From NCBI GenBank assembly GCA_965153455.1, contig OZ234498.1, positions 12,586,001-12,650,000 on the forward strand: 64,000 nt of DNA, given 5' to 3'. This document shows, piece by piece, positions 35,760-49,079 of this stretch. Each line of letters opens with the position of its first letter. Position 1 is the stretch's first letter. This stretch comes from Sphagnum compactum (lineage: Eukaryota; Bryophyta; Sphagnopsida; Sphagnales). The notes beneath the pieces are model-generated. The model searched no databases and was not told the DNA's origin. It was given only the letters and a program-made list of their open reading frames with translations. Position numbers and translations under genes: made by a program.

Positions 35760-37650
35760 GAAGAAGACAAGCTTCTTCTAGGTAGCTAAACCTAGGAGGT
35801 CTTCTCTGGACAAGCTCCCAGCTCCCTAAGTAGAGTGTACTCTAAGAACTTGCTTGGGAGTCTATGAAAGTCGAAGAAGATGTTGATCATTCAAGCCCAC
35901 TTTTAAATTCATTCCTTAACTGTTTGAAGCTATTAGCCTTTCTGCTGCAACGAAAGCTGATGCAGAATCATGGATGATGTTCCAAGGTTGATCAATGGGT
36001 GCTCCAGCTTCTGAAGATGCAGGAGGATTTCTTCTTCAAGACAGAAATATATTCTTGCAAGGAAAAAAGAGTTCACCTCTCAAGAAGTATATTCTTGCAA
36101 GGAAAAAAAACTTCAGCTCTCAAGAAGTGTTGAAGCCAGGATTGACATTGGCCCCCATTGTTCCTAGACTTCCAATGCTGCTATCAAGGCAGACCTCATC
36201 ATGCAGCTGCATGCTGGGTATGTCCTTGCATCATCCTGGAATGGCTTCGAGCTACTTAAGTGTTGCTACAGTACTTGCTGCTGTTGCAGTGCTAGTTGAT
36301 TCTTTCACAAGTTTGATTGTCAAATAGAAATTCAACAACAGTAGACTTGTGACCTCCAGCTTCCTCGTATTCTGCAATAATTCTGGAGACAAAATTCTGA
36401 GTTTCTTGGCACTGGAGCTTGACATTTCATTTTCTAGTTGCTAGTTTGCTTAGCTCCAATTGTGCAACAAGCTCTCTGGTGTTCATCAGGCCTGGAATAT
36501 GGATCTCTCATGTGCTGAGGAAGTTCTAGACAATGCCAACAAATTCTCTAGTTCTCTCCTTTGACGATTTAATCTGTTTTCAATTCAAACCATTTTTTTT
36601 TTCAGCGTAACTGAAATTATTAGCACACCAACTTTGTTTTTCTCCCTCAAAGCTCTTGTTAGTTAGTGCTTTCAAGGTGTACAAGAAATAAATTATTACA
36701 CTTGTGGACATTGTCCATTGCAAAATGGCAGTCAACAGCATGATCCTCACTCCTCACACCATATTTTCTCTTAATGGGCTTTTCAAAGAAATAACTTCTC
36801 ACAAACCAACCATCTGCCTCTCACTGGGCACACCATAATATGCATGATAGAAAATCAAAGGTTGGAGAGGAAGCATGCAGATTTAAATTGGCTGAAATCT
36901 ATCTAGCAAGGTCTGTTGGGGACGCATGAACTTGCAATATAGTACATAAGCACTAATTCTCCAATCCATTGCTACGCTCACATACTAAACTGTCTGTAAT
37001 ATTTCCAAACTTGGAGGCATAGAGACAATTCACATCTTGATGGGTACAAAGACCACGACACAACATGAGAGCAGAGTCTTGAAGAATTTGTCACCAACTT
37101 GGATTAGATCACGGTTGACAAAACAATGTGTTCCTCCCGCTGAAAAAGAATGCTTGTACATTATCAGAAGAGGTTCAGAGAGTGTGCAGGATTGGGAAAG
37201 GAGACTCCAAATGGTTGCAAAATAACGGGGTAAGCTATTGAGAGCTTTGGACTTAAGCAGAAAACAGAGTTCCAGGAAAGAATGTTTTCAACTCCTTGAC
37301 ATTTGTGACAGTGGGTACAACTCTTCTTTTACTTTGTTAGCAATTGCAGCTCATGTAGATCACCAGAAGCACATGCAAAAGTGTTTTAGTTTGAAATTAA
37401 TATTATCAAGCCATAATTCTTTCTCTGTCCACTCCATTGTGAATTCAAAACTTCAAGGACTTCAACTTCCTCAAAAAATGTTTGACTGGCAAACTTTACT
37501 TGGTATCGCATCGATGCCACAAATAAGGATTTGCACAGGATTTGCACATGACATGATGCTGACAATGTTAATATGTAATTCACATACGTATCGGTTCATT
37601 TTGCAATTACAAATATTTCACAATCACCACTCATGAAATTAGAAAAATTG
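35760..37650. other. Region after GT14, no gene recognised
   Basis: Probably starts with the GT14 3' untranslated region. At 36049-36127 the words ATATTCTTGCAAGGAAAAAA and CTCTCAAGAAGT are repeated in tandem. The + frames at 35995-36327, 37037-37225 and 37238-37636 have no known domain. Composition is moderate, so a non-coding transcript or an old gene remnant is possible. Confidence 0.4.
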
Positions 37651-40600
37651 GATGGTGTTTTTGTGGAAACATTCACCACAACTTGTGCAAGCCCTCTGGC
37701 ATACTTGGAATGGGAAGTGAAGCAAGCACAAGTTGATGCAATAATTTGCGGCTGAGACAAAACATAGCAAGTGGTAGATTACCTCCATAGCTTCTTCTTT
37801 TCAGTAACAATTTCTCCGTGATTTGCAACCACATTCATACCAAAATGGAAGCATTATGGATTCCATTTGTCCTTCATCAACATGCTTTGGTTATCAAGGG
37901 GGTCAAGTGGGATTGACCCATTTGTATTAACAAATTGTGGAATATATACAAAATTCATTAAGTGATATAATAATGTAAAGGCACCTTTACATTTAAATCC
38001 ACAAGATTGATATGAAGCTTTGAATGAGATTTCAACATGTTGAGATTGCCCTTTTCCATACACAAATAGTAATTCCTCATTTTCTTTACATTGTTGTAGT
38101 GCATACCATCATCATCATATCATTTGTTTTATGTGATTTTAGTACATAGCCATATCCATTTTGGAAATTGAGAAGAAAAACTTCAATTCACTTGTGGGAT
38201 TTTCGACATGGCTACTTAAACGATTTTTTCTCTCCAAATGTGAATGTGATCATGCTTAAAGATCAACTCAAGTATCAATAATACATTTTTCAATTGGAAA
38301 GACTTAGCCTAGTTGTTGAATGTATTATATATATGCATTGTTGGATTTGGTCTGGCAAAAAAATTAGCTAATACCAATCAATGGCAAGCCGAGTAGACAA
38401 CACTTGAAATGACATTACTATAGATGAACCCATTTTTTTCAAATCTAAGCCCAAGAACTCCTCTACAAGCAAAACAACTACAACCACATAAGAGACAATC
38501 CAAAAACTAACATCCCTCAGCCACACCATGCAATCCAACATCATTGACAATTGAATATATTTCAACTACATCCTTTGAGGAAAACACTTTGCTTTGAATT
38601 TGAATCAAGAAATTGATGTTATTGGTTCAAGAAGTTCAATGCCTCATAAGAAAAACTTTCTAACCGGAAACCATTCATTTGCTGGTTGTCAAGTCTACAT
38701 TAATATATCTTCACCTTGGTTTGAGAAGCCACAATTTATCTATTCAAGGAGAAATACATGGTGTGTTAAAACCAAACTACTTAATGTGGTACAACTTCGT
38801 TAAATCCTAACCTCCTGAGGAACATTTGATATTGAACAATATATATAATTCTATATTTTTTCTCTACAACGAATGATGGAATTGGGTCCAAATGATATAT
38901 AATGAGTCGATGTGTTTACTTTGCATTTAGGATTATTGCTTTTTTTCGGTCCTTTTTCTCAAAAACATGTTTTTTTAAAGAGGATTTTTCAAATGAAATA
39001 ATTTGAAAGTTTATATATATTGTATTTATAGTTGTCCCAATATGTCATATATATTTTTATAATCAAATTTGGAGAAATATGAATTTTTGCAAGTGCATAG
39101 ATTTTGTTAGATTTTGTGTTTCGTCTTGAAAATTTATCATAATTTCAAATCATACCAAAACATGTTAACACGTTCAAGTTTATTTTTTTATAATATGAAC
39201 TATAAGTTTTTTTTAAACAACATATACATTGCATCACATTTACATGTCAAAAAGGATTCATGAACTTTTTTTACACCTTACGTTTTGATAAACACAAAAT
39301 CGAAAAAATATGAAAATTTGAATGTTGTTTAATGTGTTTAATAGTAACCTATTACTATAAAAAAATTGAAGATGAAATAATTTGTATTATGAAAATTAAA
39401 GGTCCCTTTATAAAAGTAATGTCATTGAATGAAGTTGTTAAACATGCTTTATTCAAACCAAACTTTAATATTGAAATTTTGTTTAAGTTATTTTACATTT
39501 TTCAATATCCATATTATTCAATAAGAACAACTTTCCATAATTCACATGCCATGAAAATGGCACCACATAGACAAATGTAATAAGAATTGTAGAAAAGTTG
39601 ACGTTGTGACATCAATTTTGGGTTGTTTGAGCTCATCCACACGCAATTGAGTTTTAGAATGTATGATTGTGTCAAGTATTTTAGGCATGACCTTAGTTTT
39701 TTGAAAGTGTTTATTTGTTATACCCAATCCACCAATCTAGTAATGCACAACAATTGTGAAAAGATGCATCATCAAAAGAAGTTAAGAATGGTGTTGATTT
39801 TGTGTCATCTAGGCACAATGAAAGTAACAAGTCAAAAGCCCATTGCCCATTATCATTGATGAATGATGTTTATTCTATGTTGTAGAAAATGATTAAAAAA
39901 ATATGTCAGCTTGCATGTTTTTATTCCTTTTTGTTTGAGTTTAAATCTAACCATCAAAAGTGCCTTTGATAGTTCACATTTTGTTTATGCAATCCATAAC
40001 AACCACAATCATGACATGATCACAAATATGAAAGCTTGCTCTTGAACATGGACATATTGCACTTAATTCCACACTTCAAGGTTCAATGATTCCTCAAATT
40101 GGAATACATGTTCAAAATAATTTGGTCCAAGTCAAAATTTCAACTTGAACACACAAGCTCATTTTCATTTGTCAAAATCAAATACCTTTGGATTTCCTCA
40201 CATTACCTTGCAATGTGATGATTTTCATTTAATTTTCAACTCAAAATGTTTTAAGACTTTTTGCAAAATGGCACACCCCCAAGAATATCAAATGATACAA
40301 TTGATTTTTTTCCAATTGTGGTGTATTGAAAATTTGGAAACCAAGAGCATGTTCATTAATTATTCACAACTTGGGCAAAGCAACAAGAGCTACAAGATGA
40401 TTAGGATGAATTGATGCACTTCACGTACAAATCTTGAACACCTTGATTACACAAAACAAACAATATGATGTTTAGTGCAATTTGAACTAAAATTGAATTT
40501 GGGAGTTCTCATGAACTCACATGCATTCCACCATGACTTGGACCAATTCATTTAATTGTGAAGAGATTTTATATTTCAAATCTCATTCTTAACATTCAAG

Positions 40601-42800
40601 ATTCCTAGGTAATAACCATACTCAAAGAATTGAAAGTCTTAGGAAAGCTTCCCCTTTTAAACTCTCACATTCCCTCTTTGTATGGGTGGGAAATTCAACT
40701 TCATTAATCACTAGTTCTAGTTGTATGTTAATGGTGATATCAAAATTCTAAGTGTTGTGATTTTTGGTTCAATGTGAAATTATTGCATGTATTACGTAAA
40801 CCATAGCATTGAAACTTGCAATGTCCATTAGTTCTAGTTCTATGTTAATGGTTACATTAAAATAAAATGTCATAATTCTTAGTTGAATTCAATGTGACAA
40901 AAGGCATTGAAATAGTTCCATGAACTACTTTTGGAGGTAACTAATCCCCTCAATAAACTTATGTTGTGTAATTAGTGTGGCATATGCCTTTGACCCAAGT
41001 GTGAACTTTTTCCTCAAGTAATTTTTCTTACCAATATCAGTTTTTATAATTTAGTCGAGGTTTCAATGCCAAAAAGTTGTGAAAAATTTAATACCTTCCA
41101 CATTTTAAGTTTACAAATTATGAAATCACCTCATAAAATCCTATTCATTGAATGTCTTCCATCCATATTGAGGGCACACCTTAATTTTTCTAAAACAATT
41201 CATTTGTATTGGACTTGGACTTCACATTGCTACACATTACCAATGATGATTTTTTTCTTATTATGTTCCCATATGATTATCAATAATTCATCATTATTTA
41301 TGTCAATGTCAAATTTAATTTTAAGTAATATAAATATCATGGACATGAAAAGGCACATGTAAATTTACCTTTTCATATCCATGTTGGTGGGTAAAAAAAA
41401 GGGTGAAATAATTAAAAACATTTATTAAAATGTAGTGAGATAATTATAAGCATAAGAGATAGTTGTTAGGTAGTTCTGAGGAAGGAAGTGAGGTAGTTAG
41501 GCTTGGAAATGACGTAGTTATACTTGGAATTCTCTCAATACAATCATATGAAGAATTATGAAAAATCAATAAGGAACCTATGAAAGATTACAAAAAATCA
41601 CCCATGTCCTAGTTCCTCAAAATTTTCACCATTGAAATTTAATTTTCAATGACAAAATCATTCAATATTCAATAATTCCTACACCGTAGGTTTAAACATT
41701 GGGAAACCACCTTAATGCACCTCTACTCATCAAAGAGCTTTCCAATATATCAAAAGTGTAACAAGCAACATCAAGCTTGGGAGATCTCAACATGGCAAAC
41801 AAACAACCTTCCTTGATAAATAGGTTGCCATGCCTTGAACTTGTACTCAATTCGATTCCTTGTCAATCTTTCATTTTGCCTTCATTTCAAGAAAAAACAT
41901 TTCCTTAACATTCTTAAAAGTCAATCCTAAGCCCAAGTTAAGGTTGTACCACACAATGTGCTATAGCTTACCAAGAGTTTTGCTAAACACACTATATGCA
42001 TCAAAAGCCCACATGCTTTGAAGTAATGTTTTTTTGGCTAGGTGTTTGCTCATTGTTGTGTATAATTCAACCTTTCCATTGACTTTAGTTGTTATGACTC
42101 ATGACCTCTTCCACGAGCATGTGACTTATTTTCACATATGGTATTCTAATGCCTAAGAAGTTTATAATTTGGGAACCACAAGATTTGATTGAAAGCACAA
42201 TGTACAAGAGCATAAATGATGTATGTATGGGCTTTTGAGCCTCAATGTTTACCAATACTAAGGTCCATCAATTCAACCAACCAAATAAGCAATGAGAATG
42301 TTTCAAAGTGAGAAATAAGGTTATGTAGTTAGTTTGTAACTTGCAATTGTATTGATTAGGATAGTTTAATACATGAATATCACCCATTACATCTAGGATG
42401 GTTGGCATTATTCATTCATAACTATGTTTAAAAAATCTTAATGTGGTGTGGCACATTGACCCAATTTAGTGTGTTTGCACCATTTCAAACACTAGACAAT
42501 ATTTTATTGAAAACGTATGAAAATTTCAAATATAACATTAAATAAAGTCATTCTTTTTGCATATGCAATATAATGTGTCTTCTACTTTTTGAGAATATCT
42601 TTCTTTTATATTCATGTGTGTGTGTGTGCGTGCGTGTGAATATATATATATATTGAAATGTTTAAGTATATGAACCTTGAGGTCATAGTTCTTATGATTT
42701 TTGGGTCCTAAATTGGGTTAGTTTAGGATTGTTCTATATTGAAAAATGAGATATGGAGGATTTAAAAACTAGAAGTGGGAGAGTGAAGAAGAAGAAAAAG
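37651..42800. other. AT-rich intergenic DNA, no gene seen
   Basis: About 5 kb, AT-rich, with short frames rich in Ile, Phe, His and Asn that show no motif (for example 40145-40414 and 41066-41362). The pair TTAGTTCTAGT/TATGTTAATGGT recurs at about 40710 and 40829. A TG-rich microsatellite with TA steps lies at 42615-42652. Confidence 0.55.
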
Positions 42801-42807
42801 GAGTAAA

Positions 42808-42845
42808 GGGGGGGGGGGGGGGGGGGGGTTTGGGTTTAGGGTGTA
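42808..42845 (+). repeat. Poly(G) run of 21 followed by telomere-like GGGTTTAGGG
   Basis: Twenty-one consecutive G run into TTTGGGTTTAGGGTG, a degenerate plant telomere motif. The segment has several G tracts in a row and could form a G-quadruplex. Confidence 0.85.
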
Positions 42846-43601
42846 GGACCTAGGTTAGGGAATACATGATGTGCAACATGGCATTACAATGATGCCACCA
42901 TTGCAAACCAAGTTGGTGAGTGATAGGCATATTTTGGGGGGCCAGTGCTGACCAACACATTGTCTTGCAATCAAAGTGCAAACCTGACAAATAACTACTT
43001 GTCACTTTGTTGTACATCCCATGTGCTTCCTCAAGGGCCTTGAAGACCCATACCTCCCATGTGCCTTTGAAAGGGCTTGACTAGTACCACCTTATCTCCC
43101 ATGTGCCCTTCAAGGACCTTGATTACTTATATATATATGGCTTCAAATGGAGCAAATTTTCTGTCCAAATTATGCTCTTTTTTCTTTGGGAAAATGGGTG
43201 TTCCTATCACTATGTGCTACATCTTGGTTTGGCTATGACAACTAGGTTTAACTTGACCCAAGGAAGAAGCTAATCATGGATGAACAATGTGCAAATACAG
43301 AGATTTATTTATAAACCTCAATTATTTTTTACACACAAAAATTGGACAAACTTTCAACCATACATGTGATCAAGTTGGCTATATTGTTGTGCAAATGTTA
43401 TTGAAATTCAAGTTTTATGGAGAAGCATAATAAATTGGAATAATTGGGTTGTGTTTAAAATATGTTTTTTGGAGACATCTCCACATTCTCTCTCCCACAT
43501 GGAGATAACTTGATACTAGGTTTCACAACCTGAACAATTTCTTTTCAAATCTAATTCATTGGGCTTGTAAATTGCAAGGACGTGAATTGGGACATCATCG
43601 G

Positions 43602-43685
43602 CAATTAACCTAAACCAATTGACAATTAACCTAAACCAATTGACAATTAACCCAAACCAATTGGCAATTAACCTAAACCAATTGA
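43602..43685 (+). repeat. 21-bp tandem repeat, four copies
   Basis: CAATTAACCTAAACCAATTG is repeated four times with a 21-base period and two substitutions. Each unit starts CAATT and ends AATTG, so each unit is also an imperfect palindrome. Confidence 0.93.
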
Positions 43686-43898
43686 CGTCACCTCCCCTTT
43701 CCCAACCATTTATCTATTTATATAATTTTATTACTAACTTAGTTTTGTCGACTTACTTGTTGTTTGTTGAAGACCGTTACATCAATCAATCGTAGTACCT
43801 TGGTGGATTCAGCACATGAATGTCGAATAATTAATTTAAGTTTTAATTTCTTGGGTTCGATGTCAGCTTGAGTATTTTAATTTGGAAAATTTTGACCA

Positions 43899-43925
43899 AA
43901 TAATAATAATAATAATAATAATAAT
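43899..43925. repeat. (AAT)n microsatellite
   Basis: About nine AAT triplets. Confidence 0.95.
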
Positions 43926-44099
43926 TGTTAGGTACTTATGTTTTAAACACTTTGAACTATTTCAATAATCGGGTCCAGGTCCCAGGACCTCTATCGAGGG
44001 GAGGGGAGATCAAATGTGTGTAAATTGTAAGCAACTTTTTCAAAATTCCGGCAGATTAAAAAAAATGATTTAATTTACGCTGAAGCCGCAAAGGTACTA

Positions 44100-45170
44100 T
44101 GGTTATTAAATTATTATTTTTTTAATATAAAAAATTAGACAAGAAAAAAACACCCTCATCACCATCAGCTTAAAAAGAAACCCTAGAAAATACAAACTAG
44201 GTATCCAAGTGTCACCCACAAATTGGTTCCGAGTTCAAGTCAAAATTGTCGCCCAAATTCTATTCAAATTTGGGCCCGAATGTTGTTGTAATCTTATTCC
44301 TGAAACCACCCACCGTATGGTATGGTCGTCTTGAAGTGGGGATTTTTTTTTATGTTAGTAAAAACCAAATGAGGTGTCATGTTGAGAGAAGAAAAGCAAA
44401 GTTGGCTTGTATTGTAAAGTAGGCCTGTGGGTCAAACTTGGTCGACAACTCATCATCATGGGCGTTAAGAAAGGGAAGAGAGAAGAGGGGGTGGGTATGG
44501 GGGAGAGGGTTGGGGGGGTCCTGAGTCACATGCTTGGTTTGGCAAACATTTTGTATCAATACAAATGTCCGGTTGGATGACGGGACGGATTAAGGGGAAG
44601 CTTCACGACGTCCTTTACTATATATAATAGCCTATATATAATACTATACTCTTTATTTTTGGCAAATAGGACACCACCCTTTTTCCTCTTTTTGTCACAC
44701 ACACACTTACACAAAAACAAACTAGAGTGACAAAAACATATCTTAGCTATGGTGACACAAACCACTTACAGTTATGGGCTATACACATAGGTCACATGGG
44801 TGGGTCTCGAGGACAAAATAAAAATTCGGAGACATCTTACGACCACCACGGTGGAAAGAAAGAAAGAAAGAAAGGTCCTCATTATTTATTTTGCGGTCCA
44901 GGTCCAAAATCAGCTTCTTCGTCTTCCCCCTTCTCCTTCCCCCCCTTCTTCCCCCTTCCTTCTTTTGGGCCCTTTTCTGTCCGTTAAGGATAACTATGAA
45001 ACACCCCAACTCCCCCAACTTGCTATTCTTTTGTTGTTGTTTAGTGACGACAGACAGCTATGTAACTTTTCAACTTCCCGAACTCACTCTTTTATTGTCT
45101 ATGAAGACAGCTATGTAACTTTTCAACCAATAGAAGATAGCTACGAATCCACAAGCTAAGAATTTTACTC
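44100..45170. other. Intergenic DNA, no gene seen
   Basis: Open frames near 44727-45159 overlap in several frames and are driven by low-complexity TTC/CCC and GAAA runs. GACAGCTATGTAACTTTTCAA occurs twice (about 45050 and 45107). No recognised gene. Confidence 0.45.
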
Positions 45171-45174
45171 CTTT

Positions 45175-45282
45175 CTTCCCTTCCCTTCCCTTCCCTTCCC
45201 CTTTCCCCTCCCCTCCCCTCTCCTCTCCTCTCCTCTCCTCTCCTCTCCTCTCCTCTCATCTCTTCTCATCTCATCCTTTCCC
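45175..45282 (+). repeat. Pyrimidine tract of CTTCC then CTCTC units
   Basis: About 108 almost pure pyrimidines on the + strand: four to five CCCTT units, then CCCCT units, then about nine TCTCC units. The strand asymmetry and mirror symmetry suit triplex (H-DNA) formation. Confidence 0.93.
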
Positions 45283-45289
45283 TTCCTGT

Positions 45290-47045
45290 ACTGTCTCGTG
45301 CCGTCCCTCTTTGCATTCAGTGATGAACAACAACCATGCATGCAAAAGTCATGTTAAACCGTTTACTTTGGTTCCCAGTGGTAAAGATAACAACGAACCT
45401 CAGCTTCCTACTCCTTTCCAACTCTTTTTTTCTTTCTTGTCAAGAAGAGACAACAAGTTCCAGAAGAAGAAGAAGATAACTACTACGGAACCTAACCAAC
45501 TTCTTTGTACTCTGTTCGTTCTTTGTCCCATTTAAGATAACTAAAGAAGAACCTAACCAACTTCTTTGGTACTCCTCTGTTTGTCCCAGTAAAGCATATC
45601 TACAAAACCTACCCGTCTTCTTCTTCTTCTTACAACTCCTTTTCTTGTCACATCAAAGGCAACTAACTACATGCCACGGTTGTCATTTCCACAACCGTGT
45701 CATCAACCTAATTTTTGCTTGCCCGGAAGTACCCATTCATTTGAGGGTAGGCCTCCGAAGGAAGGAAGGAAGGAAGGAAGGATGGGGTGGAGGAGGGGGC
45801 AAAGGTGGGCGAGGGGATTTTTTTTTGCGTGGGCCACTTCACGTGCCCTCAGATATGGGCATAATCAGTTTAGTCGGAGCCTTCTTGTGCCAAGTCGTGT
45901 GTCAGCAACCGGATCAATTCAGGTGCTAGAACTTTAAGGCAATAGAAGAAGACCACCCATTAGGTAGTAGTAGTATGGGTACTAATGGGTCCAACTCCCC
46001 ATAACCCATTTTTATTTTTATTTTTATTTTTCAAAAAAAATCTTTGATGCCAAATAGTGTTGGTGTGATTGGAAGCCTCATCCCTTAAGTTTGGAGTATA
46101 ACTTAATTTAAGCCTTTTCAAGAAATGAGTTCAATAAGTCTCACTTTGGATAGTGATTTATTTATTAGTGGAGATAAGCTGACTGATGATAATGTTATAT
46201 ATGATCGATCATCTTGAGAGCCGAGTGGGCAAACACAAAACAGGACCAACGAATTCAGTGCGACACCAATCTCAACGCAGTTGCAAGACAATGAATGTCC
46301 AATAAGAAAAAGCTAATTTGATGATAATAAAAATTTATAATAAGAGTATTTAGTGTTGGCTCTACAAGAGCTTTGCTTCATTTCATTGGAGTGTGTTTGT
46401 TGTTGTTTTTGGGAAGTCACAAGTTCCCAAGATTGATTTTTCTTTTGTTTGCACCCAGTTCCCAAAGCGAGCACACACACACACACACACACAAACTAGT
46501 CTACCGTCTTATGGCGAGGCAAGCAAACAACCAACCAACCAACCAACATTTTCCTTTTTTAAAACATTCCAAGTAGTGAGTGAGTGATCATCATCTTTCA
46601 TTCTTGCCCAATTCCCAAAGCACCCAATCCTCGAAGACTCCCATACTCAAAGCACACAGTAGTCCCATACTGTGGAGGAACCAACCATTCTTTTGATTGT
46701 TTTGTTTTTTTGTTTTGTTTTGTTTCATTTCTTTTGCCCAAGTAGTAGTAGTGGTCATCAGGTAGATTTGTCCCCACAATGTCACAAGGGTGTGGATAAC
46801 AACAAATCACGCACCGTGCTTCTTCTTCTTCCTCTTCTTCAGGCACCAAAGGAGAGCCTAGGTAGTAATCATTATATGTAATAAGGAAGGTGGGGGTGCG
46901 GGGGGAGGATCGTACTCTTTTGGAAAACAAGAGTGTGTTCCATTGTCATTTAATGGCTCTAACTTATTACCCCTTTCTTCTACCAAATTCAAACCACCAA
47001 AAAGAGTTTTGCATAATAAAAAATTTATACATGAAGTTTGAGGAA
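45290..47045. other. Intergenic DNA with short simple repeats
   Basis: Contains (GAAG)n at 45759-45783, (TTTTTA)n at about 46009-46030, a CA microsatellite at about 46471-46492 and (AACC)n at about 46528-46546. AAGAACCTAACCAACTTC-like text is repeated at about 45486 and 45547. Frames here are low complexity. No gene called. Confidence 0.5.
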
Positions 47046-47049
47046 AACC

Positions 47050-47870
47050 AACTCACAATGAGTAATAAACATGGTCAAAATGTGGGACCAAATGAAAACT
47101 ATGGACAGACATTTCCTCGGTCTTTCCATTACAGGCGGAGGCAACGCCATCCATCCACAAAGTTCATCCCAACCGTTACCTAACATACAAAGAATGATCC
47201 ATGAAGTTTTTTTTAATCAACTCCGGGTTCACTATAAGCACCAGGTCACCGACCATTCGTCTACTAAAGTGTGGGACCAAATGAAATTTACATGGTTCCC
47301 TCAGTCACTAAGATGGAGGGCCCATCCATCCATCCATCCACAAACTTCATCCCAACACTTTAACCATTATGAATGAAGTCTGTCCCTCCCCCCCCCCCCC
47401 CCCGCCCTCAGCCCAACAAAATCAAAACCCACACTGAATTCATCGTTCCCAGTAAAAACATGTGACAAACATTCCTCAAGCCAAAATGTAATGTGGGACC
47501 AAATGAAAAACTACAATGTTCCCTCAATTTTACAAGCAGACCCAACAAGTCTGTCCATCCATCCATCCATCCATCCATCCACAATGTTCATCCCAATAGG
47601 TTTAACATGATTTTTATATTAAAAAAAAGGACCCATGAAGTTCCTCACAAAAAATCAACTCATAGTTCACAATAACACCAAGTTCCCCAAAAAACCAACT
47701 TGGTTCACACTAACAAATGCTGAGTTCGGGGTTTGTTTTTTTGTCCACTTTTGTGAAGTGTGTGGACTGGCCATCATCCATCCAGAAGAGGAATGAGCTA
47801 AATTTGACTGAACGTGGGACCAAATGAAAACTACATTATTCATTCATTCATTCATTCATTCACAGGCAGT
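47050..47870 (+). repeat. Diverged tandem array of GTGGGACCAAATGAAA units
   Basis: GTGGGACCAAATGAAA starts at about 47079, 47271, 47493 and 47815. Between the starts lie a CCATCCATCC or CATTCATTC run, then TTCATCCCAA, then ATGAAGTT, AATCAACTC and GGTTCAC in the same order. The period is roughly 190-320 bases because the simple repeats differ in length. A C run stands at 47388-47403. Confidence 0.82.
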
Positions 47871-47884
47871 CTATTTTTGAGTCA

Positions 47885-48130
47885 GTTTTGTGATGTAGTC
47901 AAAGTGGCAATTGATCCACAGAAAGATTTTAGCCAAATTTGGCTACAAGTTGAATGTGGAGGTAACAATTTTCAAAACATCCTTCCATATGTTTCGGGTA
48001 CCCTACTTAAATACATGTTTTAGAAATATGGGCATTTTCCTTAAGTTTTGGCCAAACTATGGCTATCAAAAATCTCCAAAAGCACTTCATTTTAGCAATT
48101 TTAATTTTGAATATAACTTTTTGGCTAAAT
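47885..48130 (-). repeat. Dispersed repeat family 2, minus copy
   Basis: On the minus strand it carries TAGCCAAATTTGGCTAAA, GTGGATCAATTGCCACTTTG and CATCACAAAACTGAC, with a left part containing AGTTTGGCCAAAACTTAAGG. Confidence 0.6.
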
Positions 48131-48452
48131 ATATAATAGCCAGCCCCCCAATAAAAGGGCTAATTCCCAGGGTCTGTCGGTTACAGCTAGTAGCAACAAG
48201 TACATCCATCGACAAAATTTCATCCATGGACGAAGTCCCCCCGCCCTTCCCTCCCTCCCTCCTTTTCCGCCAAAAGAAAGACAGAGATATAGAGAGAAGA
48301 GAGAAGAGAGAGAGGGGGGGTAGTTGGGATACGCAAAGGAGGAGGAGGAGGAGGAGCAGGAGGAGGGCACGGCGAAATGGGCGCCGTGTTTTTGTTTTCC
48401 AGGACTCTCAGGCAGGCAACTTGCGTGTGGCTGGAGCGTTAGTAGTGGCGGC

Positions 48453-48692
48453 ATGCAGTTACGAGAACAAGGAGGCGCGGGGGGTGGGGACAGTAGTAGT
48501 CAGTCAGGAAGTCAGGAGTCAGGAGAAGAGGAGGAGGAGGAAGATGATCTCTCGAAAGTCACGGGGAGCGTGGATGATGGGCCCGCCCTTACAAGGCGAG
48601 TAAAGGTCAAAAGCGCCGCAACAGCAGAGCAGCAACAGAAGTGGCGACGCAGGAGAACAACACGGAATGAGAGTAAGAGTGTCAGAAATTAG
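48453..48692 (+). other. Isolated GC-richer open frame, 79 codons
   Basis: An ATG at 48453 opens a frame to 48692 that is rich in Gly, Ser, Glu and Arg (a run of six Glu, then DDLSKVTGSVDDGPALTRRVK). The block at 48240-48690 is clearly less AT-rich than its surroundings and follows a purine-rich tract, as first exons and leaders do here. No domain is recognised and no partner exon was found, so it may be a gene start, a remnant or low-complexity noise. Confidence 0.2.
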
Positions 48693-49079
48693 GTAGCGGT
48701 TGGTTCAATTTGTGATCGCTTTGGGACAGACATCTGTCATAGCTCCTAACTGCACAACGCTCAATCTGCCTACATTCTCGGTGGGTTTCCACATTCTGCG
48801 CAAGCCAGCTTTTTTTCTTTTTCTTTTTTTTATTTGTTTCTTTTTTATGGCGAGTTTTTCCAAAAAAAATAAAAATTCTGTCATATTTTTCGCCCCCTTT
48901 TTTTTCCCAAAAACATTCACAATTATTTTTAAATTTTCGCATTTTGTGTGTGTGTATCTATCTGTGTTTGTGCGTGTGTGTGTTTTTGTTTTTTTCTAAA
49001 AATTTTGCCGTGTTTTTATTACATCTTGTTCACGCAAGTAGCCAGATTATAAAAGGACTTTAATCAATTTTTTGTTTTC

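Noticed and set aside
44727-45159. Overlapping Pro/Ser/Phe-rich frames
   Set aside because: Low-complexity CCC/TTC DNA open in three frames at once; no real gene signal.
47911-48603. Open frame of 230 codons on the + strand
   Set aside because: The first half translates a dispersed repeat and the second half translates GA/GAG-rich DNA. No domain and no conserved start.
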